A stretch of DNA of 64,000 nucleotides, from assembly GCF_000499845.2 (NCBI RefSeq), contig NC_023753.2, forward strand, positions 1,364,001-1,428,000, given 5' to 3'. Below, piece by piece: positions 23,791-35,499 of the stretch. The notes beneath the pieces were generated by a model, which had not been told where the DNA came from, searched no databases, and saw only the letters and a list, made by a program, of their open reading frames with translations. The position numbers were made by a program, and so were the translations under genes. The stretch comes from Phaseolus vulgaris. Its lineage: Eukaryota; Streptophyta; Magnoliopsida; Fabales; Fabaceae. How positions within the stretch are numbered: the first letter of the stretch is position 1; each line of letters opens with the position of its first letter.

Positions 23791-26456
23791 TTTTTTTTCT
23801 TTCATAAATTTTATATCCTTTTCTTGTTTTTTTTTCTTCAAATGTGAATATTTTCATAATTTGTAGATAAAACATAGGAAAATGTCAAAAGTTGTAGTGG
23901 TGACAATTAAATAATAATAACTTTCATAGTTAATAAGTCTTTTTCGTATTTGTGGGTATGCATTTTTATATATGAAATTAATTTTTTAAAAATAAAATAT
24001 AAATAATCTTGTAAGAATAGAATAGAGAAGTTATGCATTATTTTTTAGTTGAGGAGTTATTCAATTATTTTTTTGTTAGAGATTCATATAATAAAATCAT
24101 TTTAATTTAAATTTAATAAAGGTATAAATTTAAATTTGATAAGGGTGTATATTTTAATTTAATACAAATAACATCAAAACAATTATAAAAAATTAAATTT
24201 TCTAGATAAAAATGACACCAAAACAGTTATAAAAGATTGTATTTCCTATGATATAAATTTCATTTAAATTTAATAAAAAGTAAAAAGTTTAAATAACAAT
24301 AAAAATAGTTAATAAAAACTATATTAATTATATTTTATACAATATTATGGATAATATATTTTAAATAAAAACTAAAACTTATTTAGAGATGTTATTCTCT
24401 TTCATAACATTTGATTTTTGAAATTAGAAATAAATAAAATAAAATATGTCATAACATTACAGTATAACAGTACACAAGAATAATTTGAATTACTGTCATA
24501 ACCATTCTAAGTAAAATCTACCCTATAAATTCGATTTTAACATCCATAATGTTAATAACACAGTGTGATTATGTTAATGAGGTGAATATTAAAGTATATA
24601 TAGAATATTTTTTCAAAACATCTATAGCAAGATACAAGCAATGAATTTAAAGACTACAAAAATATAAAGTAAAATTATGAATTTAAGGAATATTTGCAGG
24701 GAAACACAAATAAATAAAAAAAACACTGGTCCACTTTTTGATATTTTTCAAAGTAATATTTTTCATACCTCTGGTAGATAATTAAAGTATGAATAATATA
24801 TTATAAGAACAAAATAGAAAATATATTATAAACACTGGTCCACTTTTTCATGTTGAATAATATGCTGTATATCTGTAGCCTCTGTATAACTTCAATACAT
24901 CAAAACTTTCAAAAATTGTTTAACGTAAGAGAATTGTCAAAGGTCCACATTTCACCCTCTCTGCAACCAACCATCCATCTTTATTTCACATGTTTAATAT
25001 GCTGTAATTTTGTGAGAAATCATTCCTGATGAATAGTGCTGTGTCCCCTTACACCAGTGAAAATATTTAATTCTCTGAGATGAAGGTAGCTGCATGGCAA
25101 ACACAAGTTAATTTTTTTGCTCCATCTCCATAATTCTACTGTTATTTTGATAATTAACTGCATCTCTGTCTGAATCTGACATTTAGACGTCAGGTCAAAG
25201 TCTGAAGCCCATGACAAAAAGGGTAAAAAATGTAGCTGTAGCTAATAAAAATGTGTAGTTGGGAGTTTTGCACAGAAGTTTGCATGCAGGATTAGAAATG
25301 AACCAAGTGCTAAGTTTGATTTGTAATATTGAAGTGAGTTTAGTTTATTATGATTTTAGTTTTATGTGTATATTTATTTCATATAAAAATAAGTTAATTG
25401 CATGAACTTAGTATATCCAACTGAAGCATGTGCAAGTCAAATTCACTTCTTGTATTCAAGGAATTAAATTTTCAATCCCCTCATTCATAAATCAAAACAC
25501 AAACAAATTAAGCTAAGAAGTAATTTGGAATCACTTGAAGTGGATAATTTGGTTGGATAGGGGTGTTTGGTATTTTGACCAAAAGTATGCCATTTTTGGT
25601 AGTTTGGTTCCATGGTAGGTTTGAGAGCATGGTTAGGGAGAAATTGAAAGGGTGACAAACTTCATAAATGAAAAGAAAAAAGCTATTTGCTTAGGAAACT
25701 GACAAGCTGCTGGAGAGGATCTAACTTTAAGACTTGTCATGTTTCATTGCACATTCCTTTATGTTAATGATAAATAATGAGGTGAGATGCACTAGTTGGT
25801 AGTTAGGTTTCTACCTTTCATTTAATGACAGTTTAATGACTTAATTATTCTTCTTCCATGAAAATACGCAAAAGATATCAAATCAAGAATTAATTCATCG
25901 TTGTTGTAGCAGCTCGAAGCAAAAGTTTTACAGTAAAACAAATAGAATACATTAATAGAAAAATCTCACCCTCGAGAGAGAAATAAAACTCAGTGTATCA
26001 ATGTATATAAGAGCAACCATTATGCATCAAGCAAATGGTAAAGTTCCAATTAATCCACACTGTCTTTTTCATAAAAAATATCTCAATTTAATGCAGTACT
26101 TTACCAAACAAAGAATGAAAGAGTTCTACATAAAACATGAGAAACCAGCGAGTATACGAAGAAATGAAGCACATAAAGTTGGAGATGTACGAGGCGTATT
26201 GAAGTTGATTTGGCAGATCACATTTAATAGAGTTATTAAGATATAGTAAGCTGAACATAAATGGGTGGAGTGGAGCAAAAGTAGGTGACTACAGGTTTTG
26301 CTTGTGAAGAGTCAGAAAGGTAGGCTATTTCTTATTTGTATTGTAGCTGGTTTTTTCCATTTCCATTCTCCATTTGCAGGGTCATAAGAATCCAATAGAT
26401 ATAGTTTGTAGGATCTGACAAAGCAACATTGGAAAGTAAAAGATTAAGAAAAGTGT

Positions 26457-29400
26457 TCATGGAGCTACAGAGGCTTCCTTAGTATTGGAAGTTAAGGCTT
26501 TGATGCATAGTCGAGGCTTTGTACTAACAAGGTTGCTGGGGACGACAGAGACAGCGACTATTATGGACCCATTGGGTACTCCAGAAAGGGGTAGCAACTC
26601 AACAAGCACAGAGAGCTGCAATGCCAGTTCTAATCAATGCTCAGAGTAGCATAAATGTAAATACAAACAGCTATAAATAGTTCAAGGCAAATACGACTTT
26701 TACCTCTGGAGACCTGAGATCCACCACTGAATCTTCCACAACATGATTGACTGCAGACGCCACCACACCAAAGCATTTATTACGGTCCAGCAAACTTAAT
26801 GCTTTAGAATCATTTGAATTTTCCTTCGCAGATGTTGCTGTTTCTTCAGTTCCTCTTCGGTTGAACCCAACAGCAAACTACAATGGCAGTTATCATTGTT
26901 TTCATGTAAGATTGATAACCGACATGCTTCAGATCGAAGGAATGAAATTTACCAAAATATAATTTAACTCTGAAAATTTCTTCACATAAATATCAACTTA
27001 TTCATATATAAATTCTTGTCTGAAACTTATTTGGAACTATATGTGTTTAAGAAATCAATTCATTTACAAATCATACTGTGTTCATGTTTCATCATTTGTA
27101 AAAACCAAACATGCTTTTGATATTATTTATGTATAATTTCATTACAAATATGTTTTTTCTATTACAAAGTTGAGAAAGCTCCAGAATGTGCTAGTCCTGA
27201 TTGACAATAAAAAAAAAATGTCGTCCCTGATTTCAATTGTCACTGACGCATCACCGGTGAGGATGTGAAGAAGCTACATGCAGATAAATATTCGGCCACC
27301 ATCCGATATCAGGTTTATTGATATTCAAATTTTAATTAAAATCAGGATTCTTCTTTGTTTGACAATGACAACGATACGGGGGGGATCATGTATCTCAGGT
27401 GATGAAAATGGCAAACAATGTTAGCTTATTAATAGCATAACTGATTTGCAGTTAAAAGATAATGATGTATTGGACCTTCAGAGGTCGTTGTAGTTTGTCC
27501 TGATTAGCAGCTACAAACTTTTTAACAAGCATTGAAACTACTTCTTGTAGTTTTTTTTCGTTCAAACTGCAGGTAGCCTGGATAGGGAAAATGCGATGGC
27601 ACCAACTGCAGTAAAAAACATGTTCACTATCAGATAAAAAGAAAGATACTGAAATCAGAGAGAATAACTTTTCTGGTCCACAAACCTACATGTTTCCACA
27701 GAATTGTTATGAAATAAAAAAAGAGAATATAGGTAGAATTTGCATGTCCATATTTGCAATCAATCAAAATATCAGCCATTCTAAAATGGTTAAGCTTAAT
27801 CTGTTGTTAGAACTTGAAAGTTGAATAAACAGAAACAAACAGCAATTTAGCAGAGATGACAGCCTAGCAGCTGAGAAAAACAAAAATGGATGAATTTAGA
27901 ATAATTTACAAATAACAAAGAATTGTAGTATTCTTTAAGTTGAAGTTATAGTTCTAATCAAACAAATTTATAGGCTACTAATTTGCTTTTGCAAAACCTA
28001 AACCCACCTTATTGCAAAAGCTAGTAAGCTAGTAATTGTAATTGGGGAGCTTGGGGCCTTGTAAACCCCACACGACAATCCCTAACTTCCAATATGGAAC
28101 TCAAGTTCATACCTTACAATAGGATTCTACCATCAGTTCATGTTTCACAGGCCTATGCATTCACAAGAGCCAGCTGTGCACAATCCTTTGATTAGTCCAG
28201 AGTGAAAAAGTTCAAATACCAAATAATAATAACTAATTTTTAGCAATGCTGATAGGTTGGGTCTAAAGTGGCTAAAGGATATTGGATGGTGCTTAATTGG
28301 AAGACCACCACCTCCATGCCATCACTACCAAGCTAGGAACCCTCTACACATAACTTGATAGCTATCAACGTTTACAAGATTCATAACCTCCCTCCTACTT
28401 TCAGCATGTTATGAATGCTTATTATGTGTCCTTGATGTCAACCATGGCTAAGGTTGGAGCAACTTGCTGCCTTTTCTGACCAACCAGCACCAACCTTTAC
28501 CTCATCCAACTATGCTTGTGGGTTTCCACCCAGCACGAATCCCCCCACAGCAACCATGCTACCCTCACCAAACCAAAACTCTTCTCAGCCATGTTGCCCA
28601 CCTCCTCAACAATTCCCCTTTCCCCCACTCTATATACCCACCTCCCATTAATGCAACCCACATGCTGTCACCTACTGTTCCATATTCCCCACCGCTTATA
28701 CCACACAAACACATACTTGCTAACATCCACCCCCCAACCCCTTCAACGAAATACCTCCACAGATTAAAAATTCCCCATAACCCAGTTTCAGTTGGAGCAG
28801 GAAATATTCGGTTTGGATTGAATTTTCATGGTTCCCCCTTCTTTCCCTTGGTGGCAAGGCAATGGAAGGACAGAACAAGTATACACTACATCTAGCATCA
28901 TACTAAAACACTAACCAGCAAACAAAACATTTAACTAGTGACACAAGAATGAGCTAATTTACTTACGCCAACGAACTTCCATTCCCAGATTCAAAAGCTT
29001 GGATGATATTTGAAACAACATTAACAGTGTCAGACTGTGTGTGACTGGGAAAGGTTAAAAGAAGCAACCCATTCCTCGTGAGCTTAACCAAAGAAAGACC
29101 CGTTACTCCATCTTTGTCTGGTTCTGCTTTACCAGCACTTGAAAGTTCACCTGCCATCAGAAACAATAACCATGTTGTTTAATGAAACCCTATCAAACAA
29201 CATTCCACCTCCCAAAACTGCAAAAAAAGTAGTAAAAAATAAACTGCATACCATCTCCAGAGTTAGCAGTAGCGGACTCATTTTCCTTGCCATCCAAACA
29301 CTCCTCACCAGCATCATCACTGCACAACTTCTGTCTCTTGGAAATGCTATTCTCATTAGGATTCTTTGAAGAGTCAAAATGACCCGGTTCAAGGAACTGT

Positions 29401-29786
29401 AAGAAACAACCATATATGAGCAATGGGACAGTAACGAAGCCATTTTCACTGATTCCCACAAGTTATGAGGTTGTTTTGATGAAGAAAGAGAAGTAACAGT
29501 GACCTTACGAAGGATGGTGATTGCTTCTTTTGTGGCGCTCTTCTCACGCTCTGAAAGAGAAATAGAAAATGACAGAAACGAAAGGGAGAAGGGAATGAAT
29601 GAGAAGAGAAGAGAAAGGAGAAGAAACTGAACTGATAGTGCAAGTGATGAGAAAGCCAGTGTGGGAGTTACGAAGAAGAGAAGAGGGAGCGTTGTAATCG
29701 AAGCGAGGAAGGTTAATAACCGCCGAATGCTGCTCCCATGGACTCATCATCTTCTTCTCCACTTCCTCGTTTTTCTCTTCCGCCAT
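26457..29786 (-). CDS. THUMP-domain protein, TAN1/THUMPD1-like tRNA acetylation adaptor
   Basis: Seven exons read from the minus strand: 29633-29786, 29504-29550, 29252-29396, 28967-29150, 27476-27605, 26704-26877 and 26457-26615. All phases agree and give 330 residues. The N terminus has GFLITC followed by KREKSATKEAITILRK, as in eukaryotic TAN1/THUMPD1 proteins. A low-complexity acidic linker follows. The THUMP domain then includes WCHRIFPIQATCSLNEK, FAVGFNRRG and a C-terminal VELLPLSGVPNGSI block ending VSTKPRLCIKAL. In yeast and human this family binds tRNA and partners with the Kre33/NAT10 acetyltransferase to make N4-acetylcytidine in tRNA-Ser and tRNA-Leu. That role here is inferred from the family. 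There is no catalytic domain. The first intron is tiny (about 80 bp) and intron 4 is 1.36 kb with an unusual C-rich patch. Confidence 0.9.
28454..28900 (+). other. C-rich, Pro-coding patch inside THUMP intron 4
   Basis: Within the 27606-28966 intron the plus strand becomes strongly C-rich and stays open for 143 codons (28464-28895), with an alternative Pro/Ser-rich frame at 28454-28651. I recognise no protein family. Its composition is unlike the neighbouring introns, so it may be a decayed insertion such as a retroelement gag-like piece. It lies antisense to the host gene. Confidence 0.35.
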
Positions 29787-32159
29787 TTTCTCTCTCTCTC
29801 TCTCTCCAAAAACCCCTTTTTTATTCTCAACAGAGAAAACTCTTCATGCTTCTCTGATCAATCAAAAACCCTTAACAAGTTTCAATTTTCTTCTCAAATT
29901 TGAACAATTTCTTGGCTGAAAGAAACCACAAAATTGTTCATTCATGAATGTATTTACTCCAAGATAACAATTTTTTTTTTAATTTCCATTTGATTTTACC
30001 AAACTTTTTCCTTTAGTCACTATATTTGCTTTAGAAAATAAAGATAACATTATATAAAAATAATTTTAGTATGTGAAAATAAGTTTTGTTTAAGAAAATT
30101 AGATGGATAGTGTATTTAATTTTCTTTGTTTATAATTATATATATATATAATAATTTTAATGTTTTATACATTACAACTTTTAATATTATTATTTTAATA
30201 TAATTTAATTACAAAATTTATCTTTTATTATATATATTTATTTTTAAACTAATCATATCAAAATATTATATACTATTCTGAACTATCATTCACCTCTCAT
30301 TTTTTCCGTCAAACATGACTAAAAAGATATTTAATGTTTAAAAAATTAAAAAATGCAAGTTATTCATTTAATGATACGACCAATTAGAAATTATTAATTT
30401 TAGCCTTTTTCAAACTGTTTTTGGTAGAAAAAAAAATTAATGCATCGATAATTTAAATATTTTTTTAAACTTTATTTCAATAAAAAGATGGTTTATATAA
30501 TTACGTTATTAACTTTTAGAAAAATAAAAATTATCTAAAATGATAAATATCATGATTTATTATCTATTGATATTATAAAATATACTTTACGTATTAGTGA
30601 CCATTAATCTCTTTTTTTAATCATATTTAAGCTTGACCCTTTTTCATTAATATAATATAAGTTAAAATGCTTAAAAACCCAACATGCATTAATACTAAAA
30701 TTTAATTAAAATATACTAATACTAATTTAAATTGTTATTTACCTTTAAATTGTCATTTTTAAAGATTAATTTTAGAAAGATAATTTAAATTGTTATTTTC
30801 TGAAGGACAGTGAATTTTTAAAGTGGAATAGAAAAGCAAGGAAATAGAGAATGGTGCAGACACATTGTCTAGGGAAGATGAGGATGTTGGAGCAATGACA
30901 GTATCCTTTTTTTTGAGGTGAAATTGCAGATGCCATTTCAAAAGAAACAAGCACCATCCCTGTGTTACTGCAACTGCAACAAAGTATTACAATTAGGGAA
31001 ATAGGATCAGTTTGGTCTACCACTCATGGCTTAATCTATTACAAGGGAAAGACACAATTACTGCCTATTTTTCCTTTCATCTCACAATTAGGCAATTTCT
31101 TCCTCCATCATATCATTTATCATATCACTCATTTAAGACATTCACTTAACATAAAATTTAAAATTCAATATTGTAATTAGTTTCATGTTTATTTACGGAT
31201 GCAAAAATCTGAAAATATTTATTATATATTCTGGATTTAGATATTCATAAGTGAATTATGAATTTCAGATTTCTATGTTCAGAATGATATGCTGAAAGAC
31301 GATATTTGAAACTCATTTATATTTGCTTACAGATCTTCTGAAAAATCATTTATGCTATCTAAGTAAGGGAGCAAATCTAAAAATACATATTAATTACAAA
31401 ACAAAACTTTGTGGGGGTGGGTGTGCAAATTGATTTAGTGCAGGGATAACATACTCTTTTTCTTTCTTATACAAAAAATTTAGATTTTCATATTCAATAG
31501 ATAAAGTGACATGATTTTCTTGCTAAACTTGAATCTCAATTTATAGCATCAATTTTAAGAACAAGTCCTAAAATACTAATATTTTAATATTTTTTTCATG
31601 ATTTAATTTTCAAAAACTTCTAAAATAACAATAAATTATCATAACAGAAGGTCAAAATAACATTTTTCATAGGTTTAACAGAGTGTATTACAAAACCCAA
31701 ATCTTAACTTCTGACACTTTCATTAAATATGCTTTTCTTTATAAATTAAAATTAATTTATGAAAGCTCTTATATTGATTTATTCAAAATAAATTTATAAA
31801 TTAAACTCATTTTTAATGCATGCAATTATTATTTTTATCTCATAAGAACATTAACAAACAAAAAATAGTCACAGTACAATCCTTAACCCTCAACTTTGTA
31901 GTTTGTAATTGAACTGAATTTTGGCATGATATAATAGACAAATGTTTAAGACTAAACATTCATGGGCCAGTCAATATGTTAGACATATAAAACCCACCCA
32001 TAAGCCTTCAAATAATTGGGCCATCTGCTGAACTCGGCCAGAATCCTTTACAGTTTCCACAAGGCCCTTCTTACAACCACTGATCACTTATTCATACATC
32101 GACAAGTTCAAATGCAAAATCTTTCAAATCACTACACCCAGGAAAGTGTTAGCTTCGTG
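29787..32159. other. THUMP upstream region and MPC1 3' flank
   Basis: Just 5' of the THUMP start (plus-strand 29790-29806) there is a (TC)n run, which reads GA-rich in the gene's sense. This is probably leader. The rest is AT-rich intergenic DNA. A short island at about 30800-31030 has a more complex composition and overlapping minus-strand frames of 63-76 codons, but no homology I can name. Confidence 0.45.
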
Positions 32160-33321
32160 TTACTGAGATGAAGCTTCCTCCTTCTTAGCCGACAGAGGCC
32201 TTAAAAAGAAAACCCAAGAGATGCAAAACTTTATCAGTAAACAGTATATCCAGCACTCCATTGAGTTAAAATAAATATCTGATAATGCATAAAGGACAGG
32301 TTCAAATATTGCGAAAAGGAGCACCCATATTAGATAAACAATTAGAGAGAAATAAATGGTCTTAATAACAAACTCTTCTTACATTAGCATGAGATAAAAT
32401 TTGTGTGAATCCCACTAAAATACTTGGGCTCACTTTATTTAGTAAGGAATAGTGGTGATGTGTCTCACAGTATTTCTAGGTGCTCAGATTACTCAAGTAG
32501 AGATTGAAGTCGTGATAAATCATAACAAATCAAGAGCATGGTCATTTCATATATTTTGATTACACAAAGTATGGCCAATTAATTAGGCCTAATTTCCGTA
32601 GGGCTTGTTAATTGAAGAAGTTTTTTCAAACACCACATCCAAAGAGAGTCCCTGGTGACGATCTATTAAAATAAAGGTAGTTTTAGGTAAAACTAATTCA
32701 TATACAAAAGGGCAATTCATAACAAATACAAGTTAAAATAGCATTTGTAATTGCAGAGGATAACAGATAATAGAATTGAATAAAAACACAGTAGTTTAGT
32801 TTTGCAAATATGCAAGCTGCTCACCCCTCTGCCCTTGCCCATCGAGAGAACTGATAGAGTTGAACAGACTCATTTGAGAGATGACAAGCAAAAAGTAGAT
32901 AGTTGCGTGGCTGTACCATCCATGCAAATCTCATGAACAATGCTGAGTAGATACACATTGCTGCAGCATTAACAATAAACAATAGATGCAATAAGCAACC
33001 GACCAGGAAAAGGTTTCAACATTTTGTGGGAAAAGAGATGGTAGATAAACCTCCTGTCATATTGCCAGAGATCATTTCTGGAGGTTTCTTCGTGTCAGCC
33101 AATCCCTTTTAACAAAGATTAGTTTACAATTCAAAGGTTAAGACCAATGTGCATTATGAATAACTAGTCGAGTGAATAAATGAACTTCTTCAACAGTATA
33201 AACATATAATCATATGAGTGAAACTCACAGCTGCCACAAATCCCCAGTTGGCAACAGGTCCCCAAAAGTGAGTTGTTTTGGGACCCATTGGACCGTTCCA
33301 AAATGCTCTGAAGGAAGCCAT
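32160..33321 (-). CDS. MPC1: Mitochondrial pyruvate carrier 1
   Basis: Four coding exons on the minus strand: 33229-33321, 33051-33105, 32825-32960 and 32160-32199. They give 107 residues, the normal length for plant MPC1. The protein begins [20 protein letters not shown], continues [51 protein letters not shown], and [20 protein letters not shown], and ends [11 protein letters not shown]1 pairs with MPC2 in the inner mitochondrial membrane to import pyruvate. The [14 protein letters not shown] and [10 protein letters not shown] segments are the family's most conserved transmembrane stretches. The last exon carries only 40 nt including the stop. A non-coding first exon is likely near 34295-34430, because a CG|GTATCT donor lies at 34293-34295 and a CCAG acceptor lies just 5' of the ATG. 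Confidence 0.93.
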
Positions 33322-34617
33322 ACAATACTGGTACTACTTCTGATTTGCCATTACAAAATTGTAAGATGACTTCAACACAACAGAAATATAATAACAATGT
33401 ATGTAAAATCCAAATATTTATTTAATATTAAAACCCGTCAAATAATCATGTGAAAGTAAGGTGGTTTCTCAGAAAAATAACATCCCATTGCATCATATAG
33501 TTATTCCACTCACAGATCACGAATGAAAAAACAAAGGTCAGCAATCACCCACTCCATCAAGTAGTAAAGTGTAACATACTTCTACGAGACCTCTAAGTCT
33601 GTTATTGATAGTTATCAAAATGATGTGTCATTTATAAACTGTTTGGACGAACTTTTTCATAACCTCCTGTCATCTTATAAAAGAGAAAATACGATGAAAA
33701 AATGAATTGAATTTCTTCCACTAAAAAGTTTATGTATAACTTAAACTTAGTTTTTCTTCTTGTTTTCTTCTCCTAAAAGGGAATTCAAACATGACAGTAA
33801 TTTAGTAATAACCCACAAAAAATTATGTACTACTCTGTCAATCATTTTATCAGTTATAGATTTTCGAGATCCTTGAAAACGGTTTCTTTAACTAAACAAA
33901 GTCATAAACCAATCAAAGTGGCAGCCCTGATCACTACAAATTCACTAAACGATAACCACCTAGAGGGTATGTAGAAGCTCCCTCTAAATGAAGATCTTAT
34001 CAAACATTCATCAATACAAAAGCACGATTTCTTCTCTTCTCCTCTCCTTCCATTTATTAACATCCCATTCAAATTAAACAAAAAAAAGACCCTTTTACTG
34101 TGCAATGCCTGATCTTGTCAGTGACTAGATTCAGGTAATTAGCGTCAATAAAATAGATGGAAACCAAGAATGTTGTATTGTAGTTAAAAAGGGATTTAAT
34201 TAGGTCAAATTAGTATGAGTAGTGTATAGAATGAATTTGAAAAATTATGCGAAAAAATGAATGAGATGAAGAGAATTGGGAAGCCGAGAGATACCGAGAA
34301 GTGAAATTGAAGATAGACGGAGTGAGAGAATCGCTGCCGCCGTTGATTTTGAAAGAGAATGGCAGCGCCGGAAGCAAGTCAAATCTGAACGGAAGGGTTT
34401 GTAATCACATTTTATTGCTTTTGTTGGAACAACATACACGTCTTCAAACGGCATCACAATATTGCGTTTCACCACTTCTTCCAATTTACAGAATTTAATT
34501 GTATTTATTCTTTATAATTTTTGTCAACTTTTTATTCTTAAAATGCCTTATTTATATTTAAAATAAACCTTAATAATTATTTAGTGTTATAGCATATCTT
34601 AAAATAAGATGACTTTC

Positions 34618-34673
34618 TTTTATTATCTTTAACATTTAAAAAGTATTTTATTATCTTTAACATTTAAAAAGTA
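34618..34673. repeat. Perfect 28-bp tandem repeat (2 copies)
   Basis: A unit starting TTTTATTATCTTTAACAT occurs twice back to back without mismatch. Confidence 0.9.
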
Positions 34674-35189
34674 TTGTACATCAAATTTTTTGTTTTGTTT
34701 TGGAGATTAGTGTTCTGTCATGGTTTTGTGATACTAGAATAAGCCTTTCAGTCAAGATCTAACATTCGAGGTATTATTTATTTTGAAAGTTAGTATTCCA
34801 ACGATTTTATCTTTAAAAAACATCATCTCAATGTGAGTTGAGGAATGAAAAAATATATAAATTGTCATTGTCATCGACTTCTGAAATACGAGACTATATT
34901 AACAATACCGGAATATTTACTCATAATTTTTAATAAATAAAATAGTCTTTTAATTCTCCAATCAATGTCTTTAAGAACATTAGTAAGATTATTATTTTTT
35001 ATTATAAAATATTTTTACATTACCTACCTTTTTGTTTATAACTTTCATTCTTAAATATCATGAGTTTTATTTTTCAAAAATAGATTTAATTGTTAATAAA
35101 ATAGTTACCAATTTATTTTGAACTTTTTCCAAATAAATTAGATCAAACGTATATATCAATTTTTAGTAAAAGATGTTTTTATTGTTGAT

Positions 35190-35430
35190 TTAAAAAAAAT
35201 TATCCTTATTTTATAATCACAATAAAAATTTATATAATAAATTTAAGTTTTTTAAAAAGAAATATATATATTTTTTAAAATTGTGTTAAAATTACTAAAA
35301 TTATAAAAAAATTTAATAAATATTTTTTTAATTTGATGTTTCACGTATATACGTGTTTTACAAATATGTATCCGTATCCGATACGTATTTCCAAGTATAC
35401 CATTTCAGATACGTGTTCACACCTCATGAA
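35190..35430 (+). repeat. Dispersed repeat, copy C (3' half)
   Basis: It shares TTATTTTATAATCACAATAA, AAAATTGTGTTAAAATTACT, AATAAATATTTTTTTAATTTG and GTATCCGATACG-type motifs, and a CCTCATGA terminus, with copies at 17.6 and 60 kb. The 5' half is absent or decayed. It ends about 70 bp upstream of the DarP-homologue ATG, so it probably forms part of that gene's promoter or leader. Confidence 0.5.
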
Positions 35431-35499
35431 AAAGTACTTGGGTTGAAGGAGAAGAGCTTCATCATCAAGTGTTACCATTTTCACAACAGATACACACTC

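Larger units (their letters stand above)
23199..26456. other. Convergent intergenic region between the GARP and THUMP genes
   Basis: It contains the 3' UTRs of both genes and AT-rich DNA with a dispersed-repeat copy (about 23430-23790). A short direct repeat, AAACACTGGTCCACTTTTT-like, occurs near 24722 and 24830. An 81-codon frame at 26001-26246 (+) lies just beyond the THUMP stop and has no homology I can name, so I treat it as non-coding. Confidence 0.5.
33322..35499. promoter_or_regulatory. Divergent upstream region between MPC1 and the DarP homologue
   Basis: It contains the inferred MPC1 5'-UTR exon (about 34295-34430, minus) and intron. A perfect 28-bp tandem repeat lies at 34618-34673. 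AT-rich DNA follows, and a dispersed-repeat copy ends about 70 bp before the DarP start. A 79-codon minus frame at 34245-34484 overlaps the inferred leader exon and is unlikely to be translated. Confidence 0.45.

Noticed and set aside
26001..26246. 81-codon plus frame downstream of the THUMP gene
   Set aside because: No family features, and it lies in the expected convergent 3' flank.
34245..34484. 79-codon minus frame upstream of MPC1
   Set aside because: It crosses a probable splice donor at 34293-34295, has no homology, and fits better as an untranslated first exon of MPC1.
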